64,000 bases of DNA, taken from NCBI GenBank assembly GCA_016935735.1, contig JAFGQK010000071.1, positions 1 to 64,000 of the forward strand. Reading direction: 5' to 3'. Below are positions 15,727 through 24,389 of this stretch, in pieces. The notes under the pieces were generated by a model. That model did no database searches, was not told the origin of the DNA, and worked only from the letters and a program-made list of their open reading frames with translations. Every line of letters begins with the position of its first letter. Positions within the stretch are counted from its first letter, which is position 1. The DNA comes from Spirochaetales bacterium. GTDB taxonomy: Bacteria; Spirochaetota; Spirochaetia; SZUA-6; JAFGRV01. Made by a program: the position numbers and the translations under genes.

Positions 15727-16893
15727 TTAAAAATAAAGATTCAATGTAATAACGGTAAGATCACTTTTTTGAATCTGGTTGACGATTGAATCAAAACGTA
15801 TATTCACTTTCTCGCAAGCTTCACTTAAATAGGAGAGATAATAAAGACCAAGTTCCGTATTTACCAGCTTATCCGGCGATTCTTTATAAAAATCGGTAAG
15901 ACTCTTCTTTTTTAAATTAATACCTTTTTTATCGTCAATAGTCTGCTTTACCTTCCTGTATTCTGATTCCCTGTTGTAAAGTGTAACCTGAAGCAGATGC
16001 CTTGTATGTATAGAGGAACTCTTCCCCCCGATCTTCCAGGATAAATAAAGGAGTTCGCCACGGCTTTCCATATCTCTTAACACCTTATTCCTCATATGCT
16101 GGTCATAAACAAGGCTTTCTGAATTAATCGTATCTTTGTACATCTTTTTAGTAAACTTCTGCATATTTGTATTTTCTGCATTAATAACAAGCTCCATAAC
16201 CATAAGCGAAAGATATTCAGCGATTTTTGTTTTATCCAGGTATTCCATTACGCCTTCCCGTATATCTGTCAGGAGAAGCAGATAATCCCTGGAGGCTTGA
16301 AACCTGGAAAGGATAAACCAGGTAGATGGTCTTAAATTTTTTAAAAACTTCTCACAAATAAAGAATCGCATCTTTTTTTCTTCATGAAGCAGGTTATTGT
16401 CATTATTTATTCTCGCTAGAATCGGGGCAATAAGACCTTTTTTCACTGCTTTTATCTGTAATTCATTCTTTTTATTAATTGTATCCAGGAAGGTTTCGTT
16501 TATTTTCGTTCTATCATCTATGATATTACTCGGATTGTTCCTGTTCCAATTCTTTATGAGATTGGAATCCAGAATTTTTTTAAAAAGAATGGTATCGAGT
16601 TGTTTGTAAAGAATACCATAGGTAATGAGTTTTGTAAGATCCATAATATCCTGACGCTTCGAGACAAACTCAACCCGGGCCAATTCTATTTTCGAGATAT
16701 AATCTATTAAAAGCATATGTTGAATTGATGCTGGTGAAAAATTATCCAATCGTATACCATATTCTTCCTGATCATCCGCCATTTTAAACCGATTGAGTTT
16801 TTTATTATGCTTTATAAAAAAATTAATTCCGTTTTCTGTAAGTATTATATGAAGGGGAAGGTTTCTGATCATTCCGTTTCTTTGTTCAATCAT
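15727..16893 (-). CDS. conserved protein of unknown function, possible GHKL-like ATPase fold
   Basis: A 388-residue soluble protein that I cannot assign. The stretch YLSLMVMELVINAENTNMQKF resembles the N-box helix of histidine-kinase-like ATPases. A later GLYYLSYLSEACEKVNIRFDSIV recalls the G2 region, and the final TVITLNLYF the closing strand of that fold. The kinase H-box is missing and the G1 motif is not evident, so any ATP binding is speculative. The first 110 residues contain a region that looks like a DNA-binding or docking domain with RLDNFSPASIQHMLLIDYISK. It stands alone, upstream of the sugar importer. Confidence 0.55.
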   Translation of the reverse strand: MIEQRNGMIRNLPLHIILTENGINFFIKHNKKLNRFKMADDQEEYGIRLDNFSPASIQHMLLIDYISKIELARVEFVSKRQDIMDLTKLITYGILYKQLDTILFKKILDSNLIKNWNRNNPSNIIDDRTKINETFLDTINKKNELQIKAVKKGLIAPILARINNDNNLLHEEKKMRFFICEKFLKNLRPSTWFILSRFQASRDYLLLLTDIREGVMEYLDKTKIAEYLSLMVMELVINAENTNMQKFTKKMYKDTINSESLVYDQHMRNKVLRDMESRGELLYLSWKIGGKSSSIHTRHLLQVTLYNRESEYRKVKQTIDDKKGINLKKKSLTDFYKESPDKLVNTELGLYYLSYLSEACEKVNIRFDSIVNQIQKSDLTVITLNLYF

Positions 16894-17199
16894 CTTCTAC
16901 AACTACTCTTTATAGAATTTTATGCTCCCGATGTAAACAAGGAAAATACTCAAAACTAAAACCGTAATGTTGGCTGCACTCACAACCGGCGATTTCATCC
17001 TTAATTTGTTTACAGGGGAAATCCTCATTATTAAATTTTATTATGAGTTTTCACAAAAAGCAACCTATTTCCTCTTTTAAACAAATTCATACAAATCCAT
17101 TACTTTTTTAGCCACCTTATTTAAACAACAATTGCACGATTGTAATGTATAAGGTACTGGTCAACATGAAAACTCCTTTAAAGGTTTAAAAAATCCCGC
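16894..17199. other. 306-base gap without a gene
   Basis: AT-rich sequence with a pair of inverted 9-base arms, TGTAAACAA at 16932 and TTGTTTACA at 17006, 65 bases apart. They could be two half-sites of a regulator or chance. No open frame or RNA gene was recognised. Confidence 0.4.
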
Positions 17200-17715
17200 T
17201 TACCAGTGATTATAAGAAACTATCTTTTTTATAGATTTCCGGGGAGTTTTTTCAGGTTCTTCATCAGAAACACCAATACCGATGAGCATTACCACCCTCA
17301 TGGCATGCGGAACAGTAAGTATTTCTTTTACAGCCTGTTCATCATATGTTGTAATACAACATGTCCCAAGCCCTTCGTGAACTGCCTGCAGTGTTATAAA
17401 TGCAGCGGCAAAGGATAAATCGACAGGATAAGAAAGCTGCCCATTCGGCATCCTGTATTCGATATTCGTTGTACATGCAGCAATAAGAACAGGTGCCTGC
17501 TCAATATACTCCTGGCCATATGCGGCATTCTTAATCTTTTCACGAATTGCTTTATCCTGTATAACAATAAACCGCCACTGTTGTCTGTTTTTTGCCGAAG
17601 GGGCAAGTCTCCCTGCTTCCAAAATTCTATCTACCTTATCATCATCTATTTTATCCGGTTTAAATTTCCTTATGCTTTTTCTTTGTACAATTTCCCTCAT
17701 TACATCCATACTCAT
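17200..17715 (-). CDS. nitroreductase family protein
   Basis: A 171-residue FMN-dependent NAD(P)H oxidoreductase of the short nitroreductase type. The N-terminal QRKSIRKFKPDKIDDDKVDRILEAGRLAPSAKNRQQWRFIVIQD contains the FMN-phosphate contacts (RKSIRKF, the PSA..RQQW loop). GLGTCCITTYDE and VMLIGIGV complete the pattern. Physiological substrates of such proteins are rarely known. The gene is monocistronic, with a promoter TTGATA-N17-TTTAAT ending 13 bases before the ATG and no proper ribosome binding site, so it may be nearly leaderless. Confidence 0.92.
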   Translation of the reverse strand: MSMDVMREIVQRKSIRKFKPDKIDDDKVDRILEAGRLAPSAKNRQQWRFIVIQDKAIREKIKNAAYGQEYIEQAPVLIAACTTNIEYRMPNGQLSYPVDLSFAAAFITLQAVHEGLGTCCITTYDEQAVKEILTVPHAMRVVMLIGIGVSDEEPEKTPRKSIKKIVSYNHW

Positions 17716-17728
17716 AATTCCATTATCA

Positions 17729-17757
17729 ATTAAACACTATTTTTAAATTCATATCAA
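17729..17757 (-). promoter_or_regulatory. sigma-70-type promoter of the nitroreductase gene
   Basis: On the minus strand TTGATA (17757-17752), a 17-base spacer, and TTTAAT (17734-17729). The -10 box ends 13 bases before the ATG at 17715, giving a leader of about six bases. Confidence 0.6.
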
Positions 17758-17835
17758 GTAGAAAATTTTGACTAAAAACAATTATTCTTATATTGACTCA
17801 TTTATTATACTTAACATATCTTTATAGTGAAAAGA

Positions 17836-17975
17836 GGTTCTTGCAAAAATACCATATTTACTGCAAGAACCAACCTATACGAAAGTGGAGTATTTTTAAT
17901 TCCTTTTAATATAATAAAATAAAAATACTCCAAAGCCAATTGCAAAAAATCTACAACTATTATTGGATTTTTGCA
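17836..17975. repeat. three inverted repeats in a row in a divergent intergenic region
   Basis: Arms GGTTCTTGCA / TGCAAGAACC (17836, 17862), TGGAGTATTTTTA / TAAAAATACTCCA (17886, 17920) and TGCAAAAAATC / GATTTTTGCA (17941, 17966) form three stems of 10 to 13 pairs one after another. They lie between the nitroreductase promoter and the M28-like gene. They could be a small structured RNA, a long leader structure, or operator sites. Confidence 0.6.
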
Positions 17976-18013
17976 GTTGGCTGGAAAACCTTATTAATGG
18001 CAAAAAAAGAGCG

Positions 18014-20221
18014 ATGAAAAAAGATATACTCATACTCCTCATGCTCCTCCTTACTGCCTTTTTATCTGCCCAGACCTCTCTTCCCCCGCGGCCTGATCTG
18101 ACTCTTACAATGCTTTCTGATCTGGATATTTATTTTCCCCGCTATGAAGGCTCCGGCGCTGAAAAGCAGGTAATCAGATATATTGAAAATACACTTTCGT
18201 ATCTGAATCTTCCTTATTCAAAAGATGATTTTTCCAGTTCAAATTCATTCCATTCATTTTCCGAAAGTATCCGTGTCACAATCCATGGCAAAGAGAAAGA
18301 TTCAATCATCTTTCTTATTCCCTTGAATCATCCCCTGGATGCGGAAAAGGAGACAGACGGGCTCATCAATATAGCCCTTGGTCTTACCCTTATTACCCAT
18401 TATTCTTCAAGAAAACCGCCTGTTACTCTTCAATTTGTCTTCCTGGGTGCGGAATATGGCGATAGTTCCCTGTATCCCCTGGGAAGTACTCTTTATCTTG
18501 ATGACTTTTGTCCTGATTATCCTGTTATGCTTCTTTATTTTTCATTCCAGAACATCCCGAAACGTATTATTGTCGGGGGAGCAGGACAGGGAAGGATCGC
18601 TCCCTACTGGTTTACCATACGCTGCTCGGAAGCACTGAAAAAAGCTGATGTACCGTTTTTAATAAGCGGGAATAAAAATCAGATATTCAGACTGGGTCTG
18701 GCAGAAGGGAAAACATCCATCGAACCTTTTCTAAAAGCCAGGTATCCATCACTTTCCTTAAGCGGGATGGCCAGCCGGCTTTCACTTTCTGAAAAAAAGA
18801 ACTGGATATTTTCTTTCTGTTCATTTATCGATATTCTCATCAACAAAAGCAGCCAGGGAATTCCTGAATACTGGGACCAGCACTATCTTTTTTTTCAACT
18901 CTATGATTTTTACCTTATTATTCAGGAAAATATTATATTGATTGTTTTTATTGTTATCTCCGGGATTGCCATTATCTTTACTCTTATTTATTACAGCAAA
19001 ATAAAATCGAATATCATTAATGTTATCAGATATACCTGGGTGGCTCCGCTCATCTTTGCAGTAGCATTTCTCCTTTTATTCTTTTCTACCTTGATAATCC
19101 AGGGTATTTTACAGCTTCGCCAGGATTTCTCCTTCTGGGAAGCCTATCCGTTTCTTTTCCTCATATTAAAAGGGGCGATTGCGCTTCTTCTTTTTATTTT
19201 TTGCCTTAAGCTTTTCCGTTTTATCCGCCTTCCCATGAAAAGAAACTTTTACGCGACACTCACTATAATCCTGCTTCTTATCAATATTTTCTTTATCGCT
19301 TTAATAAATATCTCTTTTGTTTATTATTATTTATGGGCTTTCTGCTTTATTTTTCTTGCATTTCTCTTTAAGAATAGAATTATCCGGTTGATTTTGATAT
19401 TACCTGGTCCATACTGGATTATAAAACTGGTACTGGATTTTTTTATCTTTATTCCTGAACCAATTTTTTGCCGTATTGTACTGTTCTCACTTCTTAAAGG
19501 AAATATCCTCATCAGCCTGCTTCTCCTCCCGTTCATTACCCTGGCCATAACTGTTTTCCTTTCTTTCTTTCCTGCCCGGCATAAACGATCAAGAGTACAG
19601 TATAATGCAACAACCCTCTTTTTTATTGTCGTAAACCTTGTCCTGATCCTGACCCTGCTGTTCATCCCTCATTTTTCAGAAAACCGGCCGCAGGAAGTGA
19701 CAGTGCGGAATGTAATAGATTTTGAAGACCTTACCAACCAGATCGTAATAGATAGTTCCTCCCCCCTTGGTGATGTAACCCTGTGGAATGAACAGGTGGT
19801 TTTTAATTTTGAGACCACTTCCAGGAAATACATTCTCCAGAAAAAATATATACCGGATCTTCTTGCAATTGATATGGTACACACCTCTTTCTTCGATAGA
19901 AATAATGTGATTATTACGATTCGACCCGAGGGCACACCAAATAAAATATTTTTAAAAGTCCACGCAGATAAGGAATTCACCCTTTATGATTCCAATTTTC
20001 CCTTTAAGAAAACAGGAAACGGGGAAGATTATGAAATTTTGATAGGAGCATTTCCCCCATCCCCACTTAAAATTACTCTTACCATTCCCCAGGATCTCTC
20101 CTGCGTTTTTTCCATACAAGTCGATTATGTGAACATTCCATTTCTTTTAAAAGCATCCGGGAAAAATAAACAGATAAAAACAATTCTTACCCTTAAGAAA
20201 CAGGTAAGCCTCGGGGAGTAA
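18014..20221 (+). CDS. multi-pass membrane protein with a degenerate M28-like peptidase domain
   Basis: The track start at 17963 is a TTG; the ATG at 18014 gives a proper signal peptide (ILILLMLLLTAFLSAQ), about 735 residues in all. Residues about 25-290 resemble an M28 zinc aminopeptidase: IFLIPLNHPLDAE (HxxD in place of HxD), ETDGLINIALG (for DDN.SG) and LQFVFLGAEYGD (for GAEEEG). The metal ligands are only partly kept, so catalysis is doubtful. About nine membrane helices follow (residues 305-560), then an exported beta-rich C-terminal domain. The layout recalls ER-type M28 membrane proteases. The gene ends 50 bases before dinB, which has its own promoter. Confidence 0.65.
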   Translation: MKKDILILLMLLLTAFLSAQTSLPPRPDLTLTMLSDLDIYFPRYEGSGAEKQVIRYIENTLSYLNLPYSKDDFSSSNSFHSFSESIRVTIHGKEKDSIIFLIPLNHPLDAEKETDGLINIALGLTLITHYSSRKPPVTLQFVFLGAEYGDSSLYPLGSTLYLDDFCPDYPVMLLYFSFQNIPKRIIVGGAGQGRIAPYWFTIRCSEALKKADVPFLISGNKNQIFRLGLAEGKTSIEPFLKARYPSLSLSGMASRLSLSEKKNWIFSFCSFIDILINKSSQGIPEYWDQHYLFFQLYDFYLIIQENIILIVFIVISGIAIIFTLIYYSKIKSNIINVIRYTWVAPLIFAVAFLLLFFSTLIIQGILQLRQDFSFWEAYPFLFLILKGAIALLLFIFCLKLFRFIRLPMKRNFYATLTIILLLINIFFIALINISFVYYYLWAFCFIFLAFLFKNRIIRLILILPGPYWIIKLVLDFFIFIPEPIFCRIVLFSLLKGNILISLLLLPFITLAITVFLSFFPARHKRSRVQYNATTLFFIVVNLVLILTLLFIPHFSENRPQEVTVRNVIDFEDLTNQIVIDSSSPLGDVTLWNEQVVFNFETTSRKYILQKKYIPDLLAIDMVHTSFFDRNNVIITIRPEGTPNKIFLKVHADKEFTLYDSNFPFKKTGNGEDYEILIGAFPPSPLKITLTIPQDLSCVFSIQVDYVNIPFLLKASGKNKQIKTILTLKKQVSLGE

Positions 20222-20230
20222 AAAATAGAT

Positions 20231-20259
20231 TTGACAAACGACGTCCGGTATACTATAAT
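20231..20259 (+). promoter_or_regulatory. consensus sigma-70 promoter of dinB
   Basis: TTGACA, a 17-base spacer and TATAAT are all perfect. The -10 box ends 12 bases before the dinB ATG, so the transcript has a leader of about five bases and no room for a ribosome binding site. Confidence 0.85.
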
Positions 20260-20271
20260 ATATCTTAACAT

Positions 20272-21447
20272 ATGATAAGTACCATCTTCCACATTGATCT
20301 GGATGCATTTTATGCATCGGTGGAACAATACGATAACCCCCTGCTAAAAGGAAAACCCGTTATTGTCGGCGCCCTGCCCGGGACACGGGGAGTTGTATCT
20401 GCCTGTTCATATGAAGCCAGGAAATACGGGATACGTTCTGCAATGCCGATTTCCCAGGCATACAGGAAATGCCCGGGTGGTATTTACCTCCAGGTACGGA
20501 TGAAACGTTACATGGAAGTATCGGGGAAGGTCATGACTATTATTAAGGAATACAGTCCGGATTTTCAGCAGATTTCCGTGGATGAGGCATTCCTTGATAT
20601 GACAGGAACCGAACGCCTGTACGGTGCCCCGGCGGTTGCTGCAAAGAAAATCAAGGAACGGATAAAGAAAGAAACCGGACTTACCCTTTCCATCGGCATA
20701 GCGCCGAATAAGTACCTTGCAAAACTCGCATCCGAATACAAAAAGCCGGATGGCCTTTTCCGGATTATCCCGGGACAGGAGGAAGAATTTCTCGATTCCC
20801 TGAATCTTAAAGACCTCTGGGGCGTGGGGAAGAAAACCCTGGAACGCCTTTCTGAATTGAATATAAGAACAGTAAAAGAACTCAGACTGTATCCCCTGCA
20901 TATCCTTACTTCCATGCTCGGTGATGCAATGGGCGAGTTTCTTTTTAATGCAGTACGGGGAACAAGTCCGGAGATACATAACACGGAACCGAAAAGCCAT
21001 ACGATAAGCAACGAAGTCACCTTTGAATTTGACAGAAAAGATACCGAAGGATTGCAGAAGGTAATCCTGGAGCTCTGTCATTGCGCAATGCACCGGCTTT
21101 TAAAGGAAAAAGGTAAATCCAAAACAGTCAGCATTAAACTGCGGTATTTTAATTTCCATACCATTTCTGCACAACACACGGTTAAACACTGGGTTTCATC
21201 CACGGAAGAATTCTTTAGAATTGCAAAATCCCTTTTTGAATCCCGGTGGGACGGCTATTCACCCATACGGCTCATCGGGATCGGTCTTTCCAATGTCGTA
21301 AAGAACGGTTATCATTCCCAGGCAGAACTTTTTGAAGATACAACGGACAAAAAGAAGAGGGCAGAGGAAGCAGTGTTTAAGATAAAATCAGAATTGGAAG
21401 GGGTAAGGATTACAAAAGCAAGCTTAATGAAAGAGGAAGATAGATGA
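20272..21447 (+). CDS. dinB: DNA polymerase IV (Y family)
   Basis: A 391-residue translesion polymerase. The palm carries the metal ligands in IFHIDLDAFYASVEQ and SVDEAFLDMTGT; AYRKCPGGIYLQVR, SIGIAPNKYLAKLASEYKKPDG and GVGKKTLERL (helix-hairpin-helix in the thumb) follow, then the little-finger domain. The N-terminus MISTIFHIDLD starts exactly as in the family, so the start is firm even though there is no ribosome binding site. A consensus promoter just upstream suggests leaderless translation. The stop TGA overlaps the start of an alkyltransferase-like gene (ATGA), linking two lesion-handling proteins in one transcript. No LexA box was recognised. Confidence 0.95.
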   Translation: MISTIFHIDLDAFYASVEQYDNPLLKGKPVIVGALPGTRGVVSACSYEARKYGIRSAMPISQAYRKCPGGIYLQVRMKRYMEVSGKVMTIIKEYSPDFQQISVDEAFLDMTGTERLYGAPAVAAKKIKERIKKETGLTLSIGIAPNKYLAKLASEYKKPDGLFRIIPGQEEEFLDSLNLKDLWGVGKKTLERLSELNIRTVKELRLYPLHILTSMLGDAMGEFLFNAVRGTSPEIHNTEPKSHTISNEVTFEFDRKDTEGLQKVILELCHCAMHRLLKEKGKSKTVSIKLRYFNFHTISAQHTVKHWVSSTEEFFRIAKSLFESRWDGYSPIRLIGIGLSNVVKNGYHSQAELFEDTTDKKKRAEEAVFKIKSELEGVRITKASLMKEEDR

Positions 21448-21758
21448 ACGAGTCATTTACCGAACGGGTAAAAAATCTTATTAAAGCCATTCCATCCGGC
21501 AAAGTTGTTACTTATGGGCTCATTGCTGCATGTGCAGGAAACCCCCGGGCATCACGCCATGTAGTACGTATCCTGCATTCATCATCAGAGAAGTATCACC
21601 TGCCCTGGCACCGGGTAATAAACAGCAAAGGCCGGGTATCCCTGCCCAGGGGTAATGGATATGAAATACAAAAAGAACAGCTTTTAAAAGAAGGGATTGT
21701 CTTTAAAAAGGATGATGTGATAGATCTTGAAGTCTTTTTATGGAAACCAAAAGAATAA
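21444..21758 (+). CDS. alkyltransferase-like protein (ATL), MGMT fold without the active cysteine
   Basis: A 104-residue protein equal to the DNA-binding half of O6-methylguanine-DNA methyltransferase. IPSGKVVTYGLIAACAGNPRASRHVVRIL is the helix-turn-helix with the arginine finger, and PWHRVI replaces the active-site PCHRV. With Trp in place of Cys it cannot transfer the alkyl group; known ATL proteins flip out O6-alkylguanine and hand the lesion to nucleotide excision repair. It overlaps dinB by four bases, so it is translationally coupled to the polymerase. Confidence 0.93.
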   Translation: MNESFTERVKNLIKAIPSGKVVTYGLIAACAGNPRASRHVVRILHSSSEKYHLPWHRVINSKGRVSLPRGNGYEIQKEQLLKEGIVFKKDDVIDLEVFLWKPKE

Positions 21759-21784
21759 CTGAACCTCATGACTATCGATACTGT

Positions 21785-22840
21785 TCAGGTTTTTATTTTT
21801 TGTATATAATCACTGAGTGTTTGTCCTTTCCCATCATCGTAAACCTCAAAAAACCTGCCATCAAGAGGAGTTCTATGCCATTTTACCAGCCGTATCATAC
21901 TGTTTTCAATTTCCAGGACAGTAATTCCATTTGTATAGAGAGCACACCCGCAGTTAAAATAACATGGCACGGGTGTTTTATCCTTTTCTGCCGGGTTAAT
22001 TCTTCTCCCCTTTTTCTTTTCTTCTTTCATTATTTTATTTAAGTGTTTTCTTCTTTTTTTTATTTCCTGGATTCGTTCTTTACTCAGACCGGGTGTTTGT
22101 AATCCTGTATTTAATACACGAATTTCTTCTTTTAATTTATGATAATAAGATTTAGCCGCGAAGATCGCCCTGTGGGAGTGGCCGCATATCAACATGAGAG
22201 TCTTTGTTTTTGCCCAGGAATAAAGAATTTGTTCATATCGTTCGGTTACCTGTGATCTTGCCGCAGAAGGATGGCTTTCAATTTTCAGGATTCTCAATAC
22301 CGGCTCAAGCGGAGTCCATATATATTTAATAAAAAAACGGCTTAACCAGCTGTTTGTGTCACCCACAAAAGTACCCTGGTGCCCATGAACAAGGAGTATC
22401 CCGGATTCACCTTCCTTAACAATCATCTTCAACGCTTCCACAGGTTCACTGATTCGTACTTCATCCGTTTTCAGGGAATCTTTGATACTCCAATCAAGAT
22501 CATGATTACCATACACACGGTAAACACGGTCTTCTCCAAAATTCATCAGGAGGGGATAAATGGATTTACCATAACATTTTTTGATCTGTTTAATAGTAAA
22601 TTGCCAGAATTCTTCTATATCACCAAGCAATATCAATTTGAATCCGTTATTCTTATAATACTCCAATGCACGGAGAATAGCCTCTTTATTGTCACATAAA
22701 TTATCCGCCCCACCCCCGTCTCCTATATGTAAATCGCTCATGATGACATATTTTTCCCCCGCTGTCTCCAGTACATCGATCTCTGTATTTTCCCATAATT
22801 GTGAAAGTTTTTTCTCGATTAATTTTCTGTTATCTCTCAT
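21785..22840 (-). CDS. metallophosphoesterase
   Basis: A 351-residue calcineurin-type phosphoesterase. All metal-site motifs are present in order: MSDLHIGDGG, LGDIEEFWQF, GNHDLDW, LLVHGHQG and ICGHSHRAIF. The FW after the second motif and the overall order recall the UDP-2,3-diacylglucosamine hydrolase (LpxH) group, but the extra C-terminal domain with RIQEIKKRRKHLNKIMKEEKKKGRR does not belong to LpxH, so the substrate is open. There is no signal peptide. The gene is convergent with the dinB operon and starts with a weak AAGG. Confidence 0.85.
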   Translation of the reverse strand: MRDNRKLIEKKLSQLWENTEIDVLETAGEKYVIMSDLHIGDGGGADNLCDNKEAILRALEYYKNNGFKLILLGDIEEFWQFTIKQIKKCYGKSIYPLLMNFGEDRVYRVYGNHDLDWSIKDSLKTDEVRISEPVEALKMIVKEGESGILLVHGHQGTFVGDTNSWLSRFFIKYIWTPLEPVLRILKIESHPSAARSQVTERYEQILYSWAKTKTLMLICGHSHRAIFAAKSYYHKLKEEIRVLNTGLQTPGLSKERIQEIKKRRKHLNKIMKEEKKKGRRINPAEKDKTPVPCYFNCGCALYTNGITVLEIENSMIRLVKWHRTPLDGRFFEVYDDGKGQTLSDYIQKIKT

Positions 22841-22869
22841 TGCTATACCTTATATTAATGTAATCCACA

Positions 22870-22887
22870 CCATAACGAAGGCTTAAG
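22870..22887. repeat. short dispersed repeat (CCATAACGAAGGCTTAAG), copy A
   Basis: The 18-mer recurs exactly at 24390-24407, on the other side of the TroA/ZnuA-like gene. Here it continues into a GGCTTAAGCC palindrome. Confidence 0.6.
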
Positions 22888-22963
22888 CCCACGACCCAAA
22901 TAATGAGTTATCCAGGTTTCTTTTAATGATACTGGTCTATTTAACCTGCCGGCCAACGTTTAT

Positions 22964-23013
22964 CTATTTTGCTTAAAATCTTGTTATTTTAACAAGATTT
23001 TAAGTCAAAATAG
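22964..23013. repeat. 23-pair hairpin in the gap after the phosphoesterase gene
   Basis: Arms CTATTTTG plus CTTAAAATCTTGTTA pair with TAACAAGATTTTAAG plus CAAAATAG, with one bulged T and a 3-base loop. The right arm shares TTAAGTCAAAATAGC with the repeat at 24403. It lies in a 336-base gap (22841-23176) without genes and may be a terminator for the TroA-like gene or part of a small repeat element. Confidence 0.65.
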
Positions 23014-23176
23014 CATAGCTCCGGCAAGGGCTTGCTTAATCGTTGAATCTTTTGTTGTATCCTGGTTGCCTGCATGTTGAATGATAACAAAATTTTCAAT
23101 AGTTATGCAAGAATTACGAAAGGATTTGAATGAATAATTGAAGTACTGACAATGAAAGGGAGTTGCCCATTTCCCC

Positions 23177-24229
23177 TTAATGACCGGGCATTCCCGGGTC
23201 TTCCGGGTATTTTAATGCGTAATAGATCCTGTCCATCTGGGTCCGTCCTGCATTCAGGTAGAGGTAATTTTTAGATCCTGCTTCATCCAGGCAATATGAG
23301 TAGAGTGGTTTAGCAATTTTAACTTCATATCCCCTGTTTTTTATCCCGGCCTGTAATGCTTCCATTTCTGTTGCAGGAAATCCATATTCAGGAAAAAGAG
23401 CGGGGATTTTATTTTTTATGATAAAATCAGCAATACTCTCCCGTCTTTTTTCCGAGACAGTATCCGGTGAATCCGGTGTATAAAGACTCATCACTTCATA
23501 CCCGAATTTTTTCCCGAAATAGGTAAAAGCTGGATGAAGCGTGATAAGCACCCTTCTTTGTTCGGACAAACGGCCGGACCAGGGTTGTATATAACGAAGA
23601 TCCATCATATGGAGGGATTCACCGTACCGTATAAAGGTACTTCCGTAACTGAACTCAAATTCCGGGTCAACATCCGAAAGAATATGCACCACATGGAGGA
23701 TAACCTTTTCCCAGAGCATCGGGTTCCACCAGAAATGGGGATCATATCCTCCTTTATAATCACGGGAAGGAATAAGTTGATCCTTATTCTCCTTTTCAAG
23801 AAGAACAGAGGAAATGGCTTCACACCGGACTTTACTGCTTACCTGTTTTACAAGTGTTTCAATCCCTGGTTCCAATCCGAGTCCCATGTAAAGGACAAGA
23901 TCTGCTTGAAGCATTTTTTCTTTGTCGTCTTCTGTCGGTTTATATAAAAGGGGATTTACTCCCGGTTTTATGCAGACATAAGGCTTATCACTTCGTGCCC
24001 GGGCAAACTGGTAAAGAATCTCCCTTATCAAATCAGTTGAGACAACAATAAACATTGGGTTATCCTTTAATGGAACATGGTGGATATCTTCTTCGGGTAA
24101 ATAGGTAGGTTCCGGGGTTGATACAGATGTTCCCGCACCCTTGTTGTGGAAAAATAGAAAATAAACACCAGTCCCAAGCGCGGTTGCAATGATTATGCTA
24201 ATAATGATAATAGGAATCACCCTGTTCAT
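23177..24229 (-). CDS. TroA/ZnuA-like metal ABC transporter binding protein, orphan
   Basis: A 350-residue protein with an uncleaved N-terminal anchor or signal peptide (IPIIIISIIIATALGTGVYFLFF). It follows the cluster A-I pattern: LVLYMGLGLE, DPHFWWNP with the second metal His, TLHPAFTYFGKKFGYE with the third His, and PALFPEYGFPATEMEAL with the acidic fourth ligand region. The first ligand motif, normally GVDPH.YEPT, reads GVNPLLYKPT, so the His is replaced by Leu. It may bind a different metal or not transport at all. No permease or ATPase gene is beside it. The start has GAGGAG. Confidence 0.8.
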   Translation of the reverse strand: MNRVIPIIIISIIIATALGTGVYFLFFHNKGAGTSVSTPEPTYLPEEDIHHVPLKDNPMFIVVSTDLIREILYQFARARSDKPYVCIKPGVNPLLYKPTEDDKEKMLQADLVLYMGLGLEPGIETLVKQVSSKVRCEAISSVLLEKENKDQLIPSRDYKGGYDPHFWWNPMLWEKVILHVVHILSDVDPEFEFSYGSTFIRYGESLHMMDLRYIQPWSGRLSEQRRVLITLHPAFTYFGKKFGYEVMSLYTPDSPDTVSEKRRESIADFIIKNKIPALFPEYGFPATEMEALQAGIKNRGYEVKIAKPLYSYCLDEAGSKNYLYLNAGRTQMDRIYYALKYPEDPGMPGH

Positions 24230-24389
24230 AATGCACTCCTCTATTAAAGTTTCTGTGAAATCCCCTTTACTTCATTTGCCGCCATGGAGTGAATATATTT
24301 CCCTGCACCTGGAATGTCAAGGGACTTCCCTTATTTACTTATTTATGGCAATGACAATGTACCGGGAATTATAATTGTACTCCCGCATT

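Noticed and set aside
20407-21093. 228-residue ORF antisense to dinB
   Set aside because: It lies fully inside dinB on the other strand, has no ribosome binding site and no family pattern; it is a shadow of the coding frame. The 151-residue ORF at 20565-21020 is the same case.
22950-23046. Possible integron attC site (CCAACG ... CGTTG with an internal hairpin)
   Set aside because: The outer arms only partly fit the attC consensus and no integrase or cassette array is visible. The hairpin and repeats are reported without this interpretation.
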